This document shows positions 1 through 7,839 of a stretch of DNA of 21,911 bases, piece after piece. The stretch comes from CAWFKW01 sp964568655 (GTDB lineage Bacteria > Bacteroidota > Ignavibacteria > Tepidaquicellales > OLB5). The stretch is from assembly GCA_964568655.1 (NCBI GenBank), contig CAZMRG010000048.1:1-21911 (forward strand), read 5' to 3'. Under the pieces are notes generated by a model that worked only from the letters and a program-made list of their open reading frames with translations, searched no databases and was not told the DNA's origin. Position 1 is the first letter of the stretch, and the number at the start of each line of letters is the position of its first letter. Position numbers and translations under genes: made by a program.

Positions 1-511
1 GTTACACATAATAAGCGACGTTTTTGTAAAAACAAAGTTTGATGAGATAATTCCTGTATCAGCCAGAAAGAAATTTAATATTGAAGATTTCCTGAAAACA
101 GTTGAAAAGTATATTCCGGAAAACGAATTTTATTTTGATGAAAAAACGATTGCCACGCAGCCTGAGAAGTTTTTTGTGGGTGAGATTATACGGGAATACG
201 CATTAAGACTTTACAAAGAAGAAATTCCGTATTCGATATTTATAGAAATTGAGGAATTTAAAGAGCGCGAAAAGGGCAAAGATTATATCAGGGCCAATAT
301 CATAATAGAAAAAGAATCGCAGAAGGGTATTATAATAGGCAAGGGAGGCGATATGCTGAAGCATCTCGGCGAACTGGCCCGCAAGGATATTGAAGAATTC
401 CTTGGAAGAGATGTCTTCCTCGAACTGTTTGTGAAAGTAAAGCCAAACTGGAAAAACGACGAGGATTTTTTGAAAAGAAATTTTTCTAACCAAAGCGCAT
501 TTTCGAATTAA
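1..511 (+). CDS. era: GTPase Era, C-terminal part (5' truncated by window edge)
   Basis: Era is a GTPase that binds the 3' end of 16S rRNA and helps 30S subunit maturation. The reading frame is open from base 2, so only the last 169 residues are visible; the G1-G4 motifs lie outside the window. The fragment starts just before the G5-type motif (IIPVSA), followed by the linker typical of Era and a C-terminal KH RNA-binding domain with the GxxG loop (IIGKGG) and the usual ending (VKVKPNWKNDEDFLK). Full-length Era is about 300 residues, so roughly the first 130 are missing. It ends 8 bases before the prenyl synthase gene on the same strand, so the two are probably cotranscribed. The internal ATG at 176 is not the real start, because the homologous sequence continues upstream of it. 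Confidence 0.93.
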   Translation, partial: LHIISDVFVKTKFDEIIPVSARKKFNIEDFLKTVEKYIPENEFYFDEKTIATQPEKFFVGEIIREYALRLYKEEIPYSIFIEIEEFKEREKGKDYIRANIIIEKESQKGIIIGKGGDMLKHLGELARKDIEEFLGRDVFLELFVKVKPNWKNDEDFLKRNFSNQSAFSN

Positions 512-519
512 AAGACCGG

Positions 520-1536
520 ATGGATAATAACGCGAACATATTTGCAGGGTACAGGAAAAAAGTTGATGAGTGTTTGGTGAATTATCTGAAACATGAAACT
601 GAGCGCTCAAGATATTCACTGAACAAGAGCAAGTACCCGTATTCGCTTTATGATCCGTTGAATTACATTATGTCCGGCGGCGGCAAACGTATCAGGCCTA
701 TTGTTATGATGCTTGCCTGCGAAGCGTTCGGCGGTAATCCTGATGAAGCCCTGGGTGCGGCGATTGCGATTGAGATACTTCATAATTTTACGCTTGTCCA
801 TGATGACATCATGGATAATGCCGATACAAGGCGCGGAAGAGATACTATTCACAGGAAATGGGATACTAATGCGGCGATACTGGTAGGGGATGAGCTTATT
901 GGACTTTCATACCGTTCGCTGCTAAAGACAAGATCTTCCAGGATTCAGGAAGTAGTCGCCACATTTACCGACGGGGTTATTGAAGTCTGCGAGGGCCAGG
1001 CCCTTGATAAGGAATTTGAGATAAGCGCCGATGTTTCTTTGGCTGATTACATTATCATGATTCGAAAGAAAACAGCGGAGCTGCTCAGAACTTCAGCGCT
1101 GATCGGCGCGATAATAGCCAACGCAGATGAGAACGGGCTTAAAACCATAAGCAGCTATTCTGAAAATATCGGGCTGGCATTCCAGATACATGATGATTTG
1201 CTCGACGTAATAGCAGATGAATCAGAATTTGGCAAGAAAATCGGCGGCGATATTCTGGAAAAGAAAAAAACATATTTATACCTGAAAACGCTTGAGATTA
1301 TGGACGATAAAAACGGTAAAAAGTTTGCCGAACTGTACAGTTCGGATATTGAGCCGAATGAAAAGATAAATCGGGTAATTGATACATATAGATCGGTTTG
1401 CGCGATTGAAGCCGCAAAAAAAGAGATAAAGGCCTACACCGAAAAAGCTGATGAGAATTTGAATAGTATCGGCTCGGAAAGTTCAAAAAAGACGCTGTCT
1501 TTGTTTTCCCAAATGCTTTTAAACAGGAACTACTAA
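520..1536 (+). CDS. Polyprenyl diphosphate synthase (FPP/GGPP-type trans-isoprenyl synthase)
   Basis: This enzyme condenses isopentenyl diphosphate onto allylic diphosphates, feeding quinone, carotenoid or undecaprenol synthesis in the cytoplasm. The 338-residue length is normal. Visible family motifs are GGKRIRP (54-60), the first Asp-rich motif DDIMD (95-99), GQALD (159-163) and the second Asp-rich motif DDLLD (225-229). The first Asp-rich motif has no two-residue insertion. Phe90 sits five residues before it; in this family a bulky aromatic there usually blocks the elongation pocket, so I infer a C15-C20 product rather than octaprenyl diphosphate. The ATG follows the era stop by 8 bases without a convincing Shine-Dalgarno sequence, and ptsH follows after 5 bases. 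The class is secure; the chain length, and hence an ispA or crtE symbol, is not. Confidence 0.93.
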   Translation: MDNNANIFAGYRKKVDECLVNYLKHETERSRYSLNKSKYPYSLYDPLNYIMSGGGKRIRPIVMMLACEAFGGNPDEALGAAIAIEILHNFTLVHDDIMDNADTRRGRDTIHRKWDTNAAILVGDELIGLSYRSLLKTRSSRIQEVVATFTDGVIEVCEGQALDKEFEISADVSLADYIIMIRKKTAELLRTSALIGAIIANADENGLKTISSYSENIGLAFQIHDDLLDVIADESEFGKKIGGDILEKKKTYLYLKTLEIMDDKNGKKFAELYSSDIEPNEKINRVIDTYRSVCAIEAAKKEIKAYTEKADENLNSIGSESSKKTLSLFSQMLLNRNY

Positions 1537-1541
1537 GCTTA

Positions 1542-1808
1542 ATGATAGAAAAAGTAGTTCCCATAGTAAATAAGGCAGGAATGCACACTAGGCCGGCCTC
1601 TGTTCTGGTAAAAATAGCTTCAAAGTATAAATCAGATTTTTACATAGTTAAAGATGGTTTCCAGATCAACGGGAAGAGTATTATAGGCGTCATGTCTTTA
1701 GCGGCGGAATACGGTTCAAATGTAACTCTGATATTTGACGGGTCCGATGAAAAAAAAGCGTCGGAAGAGATCGCAAAATTTTTCGAAGATGGTTTTGGAG
1801 AATTATAA
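1542..1808 (+). CDS. ptsH: HPr phosphocarrier protein
   Basis: HPr takes a phosphoryl group from enzyme I on a histidine and passes it to EIIA-type acceptors. The 88-residue protein has the active-site motif GMHTRPAS with His15 at the canonical position. It also has Ser46 in GKSIIGVMSL, the position phosphorylated by HPr kinase/phosphorylase in organisms that have that enzyme. Both phosphorylation sites are therefore intact, suggesting a regulatory as well as a transport role (inference). An AGGAA at 1525-1529 lies 12 bases before the ATG, rather far. The gene sits 5 bases after the prenyl synthase gene and 12 bases before ptsI. No EII permease gene is present in this window. Confidence 0.96.
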   Translation: MIEKVVPIVNKAGMHTRPASVLVKIASKYKSDFYIVKDGFQINGKSIIGVMSLAAEYGSNVTLIFDGSDEKKASEEIAKFFEDGFGEL

Positions 1809-1810
1809 AC

Positions 1811-1816
1811 AGGAAA
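1811..1816 (+). promoter_or_regulatory. Ribosome binding site supporting the TTG start of ptsI
   Basis: AGGAAA lies 4 bases before the TTG at 1821. It supports TTG as the start, since no in-frame ATG occurs before residue 120 of enzyme I and the conserved N-terminus (KGLPASKGISIG) begins about ten residues after this TTG. Confidence 0.6.
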
Positions 1817-1820
1817 CAGC

Positions 1821-3557
1821 TTGATCATTTTACAGGAAGAAATATATAAAGGATTGCCGGCATCGAAAGGAATTTCGATAGGGAAGCCATTTATATATAA
1901 GTCGGTTATCCCAAAGTATGACGGTTCGCCTGAAAGAGTAATCATAAGAAGAGAAGCCGATAGTTACAAAGAAGCCGTCGAGCGCTCGATACGCGAGTTA
2001 AAGAAGATATTTATTCTGGCTAAAGAGAAGCTGGACGCAAAAAATCTCCTGATATTCGAGGCGCAGCTTTCATTCCTTCATGACGAGATCTTCCATAAGA
2101 AAATATTGGAACGGATCAGGACAGAGAAAAAGCCTGCTTTCCTGGTATTTGGCGAAGAAATAAAAGTGATAGAAAATATGCTCATCGCTTCGCAGGATGA
2201 TTATATAAAGGAAAAAGTAAACGACCTTGAAGATATCAAGGCGCGGGTTTTAAGGAATATTGTAAAAGAGAAACTGATCTCGAAAATTGAAGAGAATTGC
2301 ATAGTCATCGCGAAGAACCTTACTCCCGCTGACACTATTTTATTCAGCGACAGAAAGCTTCTTGGATTTGCCACCGATATAGGAGGAACTAATTCGCATG
2401 TCGCGATAATCGCGCGTTCGCTTAATCTCCCTGCGGTGGTCGCTATGGGAGATATTTCAACTCATGTCAGCCCTACGGATTTTCTGATAATAGACGGTTA
2501 CAAAGGCCTTGTAATAAAAAATCCGTCTCAGGAATCTATACAGCGCTACAAGGAACAGATAAAGAGAAACAATTCATTCGAGAAGAGCCTGAAAGAAGTT
2601 GAAAAACTTCCTACCGAAACTAAAGACGGCGTAAAAATTGAACTTAACGTAAATCTGGAATTCAATAAAGAGCTGGATTACGTGCTCACTCATGCAGGCT
2701 GCGGAGTTGGATTGTACCGCACCGAACATATGTTTTTGGCGGCGGGAGACTTCCCTACGGAAGAAGCGCAGAATAAGCAGTATAAAATGTTAGCCGATAG
2801 GTTATATCCGCATGTCGTCACAATAAGGACTTTTGATATCGGCGGCGATAAGCTTCTGCCCGATTCCCAAAAAGAAGCCAACCCGTTTTTAGGATGGCGC
2901 GGTATCAGGATCTGCCTGGATAAACCCGATGTATTCCTTGCGCAGCTTAGGGCCATTCTCAGGGCTTCGAAAAAGGAAAATATCAGGATCATGTTTCCAA
3001 TGATTGCAAGCGTTGAAGAAGTTTGGAAAATAAAAGAAGCGCTGGCAAAGGCTAAAGAAGAGTTAAGAAAAAAAGGAACGCGTTTTGATGAGCATATTAA
3101 AATTGGCGTGATGATAGAAGTGCCTTCCGCAGTATACGTTGCTGATTCTATTGCGAAGGAAGTTGATTTCTTCAGCGTAGGCACTAATGATTTGGTGCAA
3201 TACCTTTTAGCCGTCGATAGGGATAGCAGCCTGGTATCAGGCTTATATCAGCAGTTCCATCCCGCAGTAATCAAGGCGCTCGCTGCAATTGTGAAGAGCG
3301 CTAAGAAAAATAACATTTCGGTAAGCGTCTGCGGCGAAATGGCGGGCGACCCTAGCGCCGTTTCGTTGTTAATCGGACTGGGCGTGGATGAACTCAGCGT
3401 TGAAAGTTCCGCGTTCCTAAGGATTAAGAAATTAATAAGGTCTGTAAATTTTGCTGAGGCGAAACAAGTTGCCGCTAATGCATTGAAACTGGAAGAAGAA
3501 AGTAAGATCAAAGATTATTTGGTGGATTCATATAACAGCCTGATAAATGCAAACTAA
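1821..3557 (+). CDS. ptsI: PTS enzyme I, phosphoenolpyruvate-protein phosphotransferase
   Basis: Enzyme I autophosphorylates with phosphoenolpyruvate and transfers the phosphate to HPr. At 578 residues it is full length. It has the N-terminal KGLPASKGISIGKP segment, the HPr-binding helical region (about 40-140), the phosphohistidine loop GGTNSHVAIIAR with His193, and the C-terminal PEP-binding TIM barrel: GLYRTEHMF (297-305), FDIGGDKLLP (338-347), SVGTNDLVQY (452-461) and the catalytic Cys504 in VCGEMAGDP. The start is TTG. It lies 12 bases after ptsH, and the isomerase ATG follows the stop directly. All catalytic residues seem present, so the enzyme should be active. Without adjacent EII genes its acceptor could be a sugar permease elsewhere or a purely regulatory cascade. 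Confidence 0.97.
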   Translation: MIILQEEIYKGLPASKGISIGKPFIYKSVIPKYDGSPERVIIRREADSYKEAVERSIRELKKIFILAKEKLDAKNLLIFEAQLSFLHDEIFHKKILERIRTEKKPAFLVFGEEIKVIENMLIASQDDYIKEKVNDLEDIKARVLRNIVKEKLISKIEENCIVIAKNLTPADTILFSDRKLLGFATDIGGTNSHVAIIARSLNLPAVVAMGDISTHVSPTDFLIIDGYKGLVIKNPSQESIQRYKEQIKRNNSFEKSLKEVEKLPTETKDGVKIELNVNLEFNKELDYVLTHAGCGVGLYRTEHMFLAAGDFPTEEAQNKQYKMLADRLYPHVVTIRTFDIGGDKLLPDSQKEANPFLGWRGIRICLDKPDVFLAQLRAILRASKKENIRIMFPMIASVEEVWKIKEALAKAKEELRKKGTRFDEHIKIGVMIEVPSAVYVADSIAKEVDFFSVGTNDLVQYLLAVDRDSSLVSGLYQQFHPAVIKALAAIVKSAKKNNISVSVCGEMAGDPSAVSLLIGLGVDELSVESSAFLRIKKLIRSVNFAEAKQVAANALKLEEESKIKDYLVDSYNSLINAN

Positions 3558-4607
3558 ATGAATGAGTCAGAAATAAAGCTCTATGATAATTTTAATATGT
3601 TCTCTGTCCTGGCCGGATTCGGCGAGCAGATAGAAGAAGCCGTTATCATAGGTTCTAATCTTGAACCTTCAGCTGACTTAGGTAAGGTTAACAACATTAT
3701 CATTTGCGGACTGGGCGGGTCTGCAATTGGCGGCGATCTGCTGAGAAGTTATCTTCATTATGAATGCAAGGTTCCTATTTTTATCAACCGCAATTATTTT
3801 CTCCCCGCATTTGCAGATGAAAGTACGCTGGTAATTATTTCAAGTTATTCCGGAGATACGGAAGAATCGCTTTCATCATACGAGGATGCCGTAAAAAAAG
3901 GCTGTAAGATAATTTGTTCAACCTCGGGCGGAAAACTAGCTATATTGGCCGAGACACAGAACAGGCTTACGATCAGGCTGCCAAGAGGGTACCAGCCAAG
4001 ATGCGCTTTGGCGTATTCTTTTTTCCCCATGCTTATGCTGTTCGGCAAACTGGGATTAATTGAAGATAAAACGCCCGGCATTTTTAATGTAATCGACCTG
4101 ATGAAAAGAAGAGCGTTTCAGTTTTCTCATCTGGATGAATCCAGAAATAATGCCATAAGGATTGCAAAACATCTGCAGGGTAAAATTCCTGTCATTTATT
4201 CTTCATGTGATTTATTAGATATTGCAAACTTAAGGTGGCGCTGCCAGATAGAAGAGAACGCCAAATGCCTGGCTTACGGCAATTTGATTCCGGAAATGAA
4301 TCATAACGAGATAGTTGGGTGGCAGCAGAATCCTGAAGTGACAAAGAATTTTGCCATTATATTTTTATACGATAAAGATGATAATCCGCGTATCTCTAAA
4401 AGGATGCATGTTACGATGGACCTCATAAAAGAGAACAGCGGTTTGCAGGTTGAAGTTGACGGGGAGGGAAATACAAAGCTCGAGAGGATTTTTGATGTAA
4501 TATATATTGGAGACTGGGTCAGTTATTACCTTGCGATATTTTATAAACAGGATCCGTCGCCTATCGAAAAAATAAATATTCTTAAAAACAAATTGATGGA
4601 GAGTTAG
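3558..4607 (+). CDS. Bifunctional phosphoglucose/phosphomannose isomerase
   Basis: This SIS-domain enzyme interconverts fructose 6-phosphate with glucose 6-phosphate or mannose 6-phosphate, at the junction of glycolysis and GDP-mannose supply. The 349 residues show the first SIS domain with GLGGSAIGGD (51-60) and SSYSGDTEES (95-104), the family segment PRGYQPRCALAYS (142-154), and the signature PEMNHNEIVGW (245-255) with Glu246 and His249, candidates for the catalytic base and the ring-opening residue. This family, first described in crenarchaea, replaces classical Pgi in many Bacteroidota-related bacteria. The ATG follows the ptsI stop with zero spacing and nuoH starts 4 bases after its stop, so the genes are very likely one transcript. 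Placement beside PTS genes fits a sugar-phosphate role. Confidence 0.92.
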   Translation: MNESEIKLYDNFNMFSVLAGFGEQIEEAVIIGSNLEPSADLGKVNNIIICGLGGSAIGGDLLRSYLHYECKVPIFINRNYFLPAFADESTLVIISSYSGDTEESLSSYEDAVKKGCKIICSTSGGKLAILAETQNRLTIRLPRGYQPRCALAYSFFPMLMLFGKLGLIEDKTPGIFNVIDLMKRRAFQFSHLDESRNNAIRIAKHLQGKIPVIYSSCDLLDIANLRWRCQIEENAKCLAYGNLIPEMNHNEIVGWQQNPEVTKNFAIIFLYDKDDNPRISKRMHVTMDLIKENSGLQVEVDGEGNTKLERIFDVIYIGDWVSYYLAIFYKQDPSPIEKINILKNKLMES

Positions 4608-4611
4608 CGCC

Positions 4612-5640
4612 GTGTGGATTGAGATTTTAATAGCTGCAATTAAAATAGGGGTTGTAGTAGGGGTTTTGCTGATGGGAGTAGCGTATTCGGTTTATGCCGA
4701 GCGCAGGGTATCTGCTCTTATTCAGAACAGGTATGGACCCAACAGGGTTGGACCCGAGGGCCTGTTTCAGCCGTTTGCTGATGTGCTTAAACTGGTTCTA
4801 AAAGAAGATATTGTGCCAACAAAGGCGAATAAGGCTATACATACTCTTGCACCAATGATTTCTATATTCGTGGCTCTAACAACCATTGCCGTGGTGCCGT
4901 TCGGAAATGTTATCCATTTATTCGACAGAGACATATCTTTGCAGATTACGGATGTGAACGTTGGGATTTTATATATACTCGCGCTCACTTCACTCGGAGT
5001 GTATGGAATAACATTAAGCGGCTGGTCGTCAAATAACAAGTATTCATTATTCGGAGGCTTGAGATCAAGCGCTCAGATGATAAGCTATGAGCTCTCTATG
5101 GGGCTGGCCGTTGTTGGCGTTGTTTTGATAACCGGCTCGCTTAGCCTTCAGGATATTGTGGTCCACCAGTTTGGCTGGAAGTGGAACTTAGTTCTGCAGC
5201 CGGTGGGATTCATTATTTTTCTTATTTCGTCATTCGCAGAAACAAACAGAACGCCTTTTGACCTTCCGGAGGCTGAGCCTGAACTGGTTGGCGGATACCA
5301 TACCGAGTATTCAAGCATGAAGTTCGCACTGTTTTTCCTGGCTGAGTATGCAAACATGATAGTTGCATCTGCTGTAATTACAACTTTATATCTCGGCGGA
5401 TGGCAATTCCCTTATTTGCAGACATTCGGATTTCCTCCGATGGTTGTAGCTCTTCTGCAGGTTTTGATGTTTGTGCTGAAAGTTATTTTCATGGTGTTAT
5501 TTTTTATCTGGGTAAGGTGGTCCATTCCGCGTTTCAGGTATGACCAGTTAATGAACGTTGGATGGAAAATACTTTTACCCCTGGCTTTGCTTAATATTAT
5601 TGTAACGGCTATTATTGTAATGTTGACTAATAAACCGTAG
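4612..5640 (+). CDS. nuoH: NADH-quinone oxidoreductase subunit H (NuoH)
   Basis: NuoH is the membrane subunit of respiratory complex I that forms the quinone-binding cavity and links it to the proton-pumping arm. The 342 residues form about eight or nine membrane segments. Diagnostic blocks are AERRVSALIQNRYGPNRVG (29-47), the loop AETNRTPFDLPEAEPELV (209-226) with its conserved acidic residues, and GGYHTEYSSMKFALFFLAEY (227-246). It starts with GTG at 4612, preceded by GGAGAG at 4599-4604. It appears intact. The odd point is location: nuoH normally lies between nuoG and nuoI, but here it follows an isomerase gene and is followed by a thioredoxin gene, with no other nuo gene in sight. A paralogous H-like subunit of another complex is possible, but the conserved quinone-loop sequence favours true NuoH. 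Confidence 0.95.
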   Translation: MWIEILIAAIKIGVVVGVLLMGVAYSVYAERRVSALIQNRYGPNRVGPEGLFQPFADVLKLVLKEDIVPTKANKAIHTLAPMISIFVALTTIAVVPFGNVIHLFDRDISLQITDVNVGILYILALTSLGVYGITLSGWSSNNKYSLFGGLRSSAQMISYELSMGLAVVGVVLITGSLSLQDIVVHQFGWKWNLVLQPVGFIIFLISSFAETNRTPFDLPEAEPELVGGYHTEYSSMKFALFFLAEYANMIVASAVITTLYLGGWQFPYLQTFGFPPMVVALLQVLMFVLKVIFMVLFFIWVRWSIPRFRYDQLMNVGWKILLPLALLNIIVTAIIVMLTNKP

Positions 5641-5685
5641 TGTTTTTAAATTAATTATTTTGTTCACATTTTAATTTACATTGTC

Positions 5686-6183
5686 ATGAAAAGATCATTA
5701 ATTCTATCTATCGCATTTTTTTTGTTTTTGTTTAAGCTCTCATATTCTCAATCTTACGATTTCGACCTTCAGGATCTTGACGGAAATTCCGTGAAGCTCT
5801 CCCAAATGCTTGCCAAAGGGCCGGTGCTTCTTCAGTTCTGGGCAACATGGTGCGTACCGTGCAAAGAAGAGATGAAACAGATAAACGCTATCTGGGAAAA
5901 GTATAAAGATTCAGGTTTCGGCTATATTGCTGTAAGCATAGACGACCAGAAAACATATTCTAAAGTAAAACCATACATCGAAAGCAAAGGATACAAGTTC
6001 ACTGTTGTGTATGACGCTGACCAGAATGTATTTAAAACATTCGGCGGGCAGGATCCTCCGTTTTCGGTCTTGATATCAAAAACCGGCGACATTATAAAAA
6101 CATATGCAGGTTTTCTGCCGGGCGACGACGCCAAGCTTGATGAAGACGTGAAGGGCGCGCTGGGAGATAAGGGGAAGAATTGA
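5686..6183 (+). CDS. TlpA/ResA-like exported thioredoxin (thiol-disulfide oxidoreductase)
   Basis: This is a predicted periplasmic redox protein that reduces or oxidises disulfides of envelope proteins. It has 165 residues with an N-terminal signal (hydrophobic 4-18, likely cleavage after SYSQ near 20-22), then the TlpA-type start (FDLQDLDGNSVKLSQM) and the active site FWATWCVPCKEEM with Cys56 and Cys59. A proline pair in QDPPFSVLISKTG occupies the usual cis-proline position. With a cleavable-type signal it should be periplasmic or lipid-free at the membrane. It begins 45 bases after nuoH, with no terminator seen between, and overlaps the next gene's region closely, forming a three-gene unit with the barrel and the Omp28-like lipoprotein. 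Its exact partner is unknown. Confidence 0.88.
   Translation: MKRSLILSIAFFLFLFKLSYSQSYDFDLQDLDGNSVKLSQMLAKGPVLLQFWATWCVPCKEEMKQINAIWEKYKDSGFGYIAVSIDDQKTYSKVKPYIESKGYKFTVVYDADQNVFKTFGGQDPPFSVLISKTGDIIKTYAGFLPGDDAKLDEDVKGALGDKGKN
6171..6177 (+). promoter_or_regulatory. Ribosome binding site that selects ATG 6186 for the barrel gene
   Basis: GGGGAAG lies 8 bases before the ATG at 6186 but only 2 bases before an alternative in-frame TTG at 6180, so the ATG is the better start. The site lies inside the end of the thioredoxin gene, implying translational coupling. Confidence 0.6.
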
Positions 6184-6185
6184 AC

Positions 6186-7838
6186 ATGAAGAGAATTTTT
6201 ACGATTGTTATTTTTGCAGTTATATTGCTCTCAGGTTCCGCTTTTTCGCAGCTTAAACTTAATGTCAGGGTCTCGGCTAACAACCAGTTCAGGTATGGCA
6301 ACGGCACAGAGATCATCACAACATTCGCGAACCCAAAAACATATTTTGAAGAACTTGGCGATGTAAGGCTATTTGTAAATGATTTTGTTGCAGGGGTGAG
6401 GTATGAGCTTGACGACCCTATTGAATTCGGAAAAGGTACTAAAGGTATCTCAAGCAGGTACTTTCAGTATAAAAAGAGCGATTTTGACGTGACCCTGGGT
6501 AATTTCTATGACTTATATTCAAGAGGGCTCTCGTTCAACGCGTTTGAAGCAAGGGGCCTTGGTATAAATATGCAGATGGATGGTTTGCGAGTGAATTATA
6601 AAAAGACGTTTAAGAACAATATGAAACTTGACGCCAAAATAATTGGCGGCGATTTGAACTACATTGATTTTCTGGATACCAGCAGGACAGAAAAATACGC
6701 TATCAGAGGCGGCAATTTTATGTTTACGCCAATCAAATTTGCAACAGTTGGCGGTTCTTATTTATTTGTAAAAGGCAGCGTTCCGCTGGGTTCTTACAGT
6801 AACGATATTACCGCTGAGATATTTGAAGGAAATCTTGGATTGAATTTCAAGGGAGTAGATTTCTACACTTCTTATGCGAACAAGAAAACAATAACGGTTC
6901 CAAACGCACTGTTCAGTAAATCGCAGGGTCCAAGAGGCGACGCGTTGTACAGCACAATTGCATATACACGGACCGGTTTTGGAATTACGCTTGACTATAA
7001 AAATTACAGGTTTAACGTTGTTAAGCCAAATGAGCGCAGCACGGATAGTCCGGTAAAGCCGCTGCCATTCCAGGTAGCGCCGCCTTGTATAAAGGAATAT
7101 TCATCCACTTTGCTCTCAAGGTATCCGCATACGGTTGATTTTGGAGATGAAGTTGGGTTTCAGCTTGATGTAATTTATACCCCAAGCCCGAAGCTTACTT
7201 TAAATTTCAATTCATCTCTTTCGAGCAGGCACTACGATTACCGGGATATCGATACTACTGTGCTTACAAGCTACCAGCGTATTGACAGAAGTAATGCGTT
7301 TCTGCCGTCAACAAAGAATCCATACTCACCGTATTGGGAACTTTATATGGAAGCGGAGTATTCAGCAAGAAAAGACCTGACAGTAAAAGTCGCCGCGGGT
7401 CGCCAGTCATCTGTGGTTTACAGTATAGTTGACCCGGCAAGCAATGACATTATCCGGGCGACCACTATTCCTGTTGAAATTAAGTACGACTTTATGAAGT
7501 TATACAGTGTGAAGGCTGAAATCGAACAACAGTGGGTTTATAATTCGCTTAGAGCGGCGGATGAGACTAATTTTTATAATGAATTCATTTCAGTGGCAGT
7601 TTCAAGATCGCCCAGCCTGGTTTTGGCCGGCAGCGTTGAGTTTTCGACAGATAAAGAGGATCCGTCAGGCAAGAAATTCTGGGCCAGCGGAGAAATAACG
7701 TATAAGTTCAATTCATCAAATGCCGCGACATTTTCGTACGGAAGCGAACGGGGCGGATTGAAATGTACCAGCGGTATTTGCCGTTATGTAAATCCGTTTA
7801 AAGGATTCAGGTTAACAATAACAAATAATTTTAATTGA
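6186..7838 (+). CDS. Predicted outer-membrane beta-barrel protein (DUF6029-like)
   Basis: The 550-residue product starts with a signal peptide (MKRIFTIVIF...GSAFSQ) and then consists of alternating hydrophobic/polar strands rich in Tyr, Phe and Gly, such as GVRYELDDPIEFG, DLYSRGLSFNAFEARG and KLTLNFNSSL, typical of an outer-membrane barrel. It ends with a strand (GFRLTITNNFN) in which a Phe is next to last, close to a barrel-insertion signal. I recall a Bacteroidota family, DUF6029, in the same position between a TlpA gene and an Omp28-like gene; that assignment is from memory. No enzymatic motif is visible. The stop is 1 base before the ATG of the next gene, so all three are translated together. 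It may anchor or receive substrate for the two thioredoxin-fold neighbours. Confidence 0.8.
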   Translation: MKRIFTIVIFAVILLSGSAFSQLKLNVRVSANNQFRYGNGTEIITTFANPKTYFEELGDVRLFVNDFVAGVRYELDDPIEFGKGTKGISSRYFQYKKSDFDVTLGNFYDLYSRGLSFNAFEARGLGINMQMDGLRVNYKKTFKNNMKLDAKIIGGDLNYIDFLDTSRTEKYAIRGGNFMFTPIKFATVGGSYLFVKGSVPLGSYSNDITAEIFEGNLGLNFKGVDFYTSYANKKTITVPNALFSKSQGPRGDALYSTIAYTRTGFGITLDYKNYRFNVVKPNERSTDSPVKPLPFQVAPPCIKEYSSTLLSRYPHTVDFGDEVGFQLDVIYTPSPKLTLNFNSSLSSRHYDYRDIDTTVLTSYQRIDRSNAFLPSTKNPYSPYWELYMEAEYSARKDLTVKVAAGRQSSVVYSIVDPASNDIIRATTIPVEIKYDFMKLYSVKAEIEQQWVYNSLRAADETNFYNEFISVAVSRSPSLVLAGSVEFSTDKEDPSGKKFWASGEITYKFNSSNAATFSYGSERGGLKCTSGICRYVNPFKGFRLTITNNFN

Positions 7839-7839
7839 T

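Noticed and set aside
176..178. ATG at 176 as the start of a small KH-domain gene
   Set aside because: The frame is open to base 2 and the upstream residues match Era, so it is an internal Met of a truncated era.
2690..3184. Long minus-strand open frames inside ptsI and other plus-strand genes
   Set aside because: They are antisense shadows of strongly conserved coding sequence, with no ribosome site and no recognisable protein family.
6180..6185. TTG at 6180 as start of the barrel gene
   Set aside because: The ribosome site GGGGAAG is only 2 bases upstream of it but 8 bases upstream of the ATG at 6186, which also gives a normal signal peptide.
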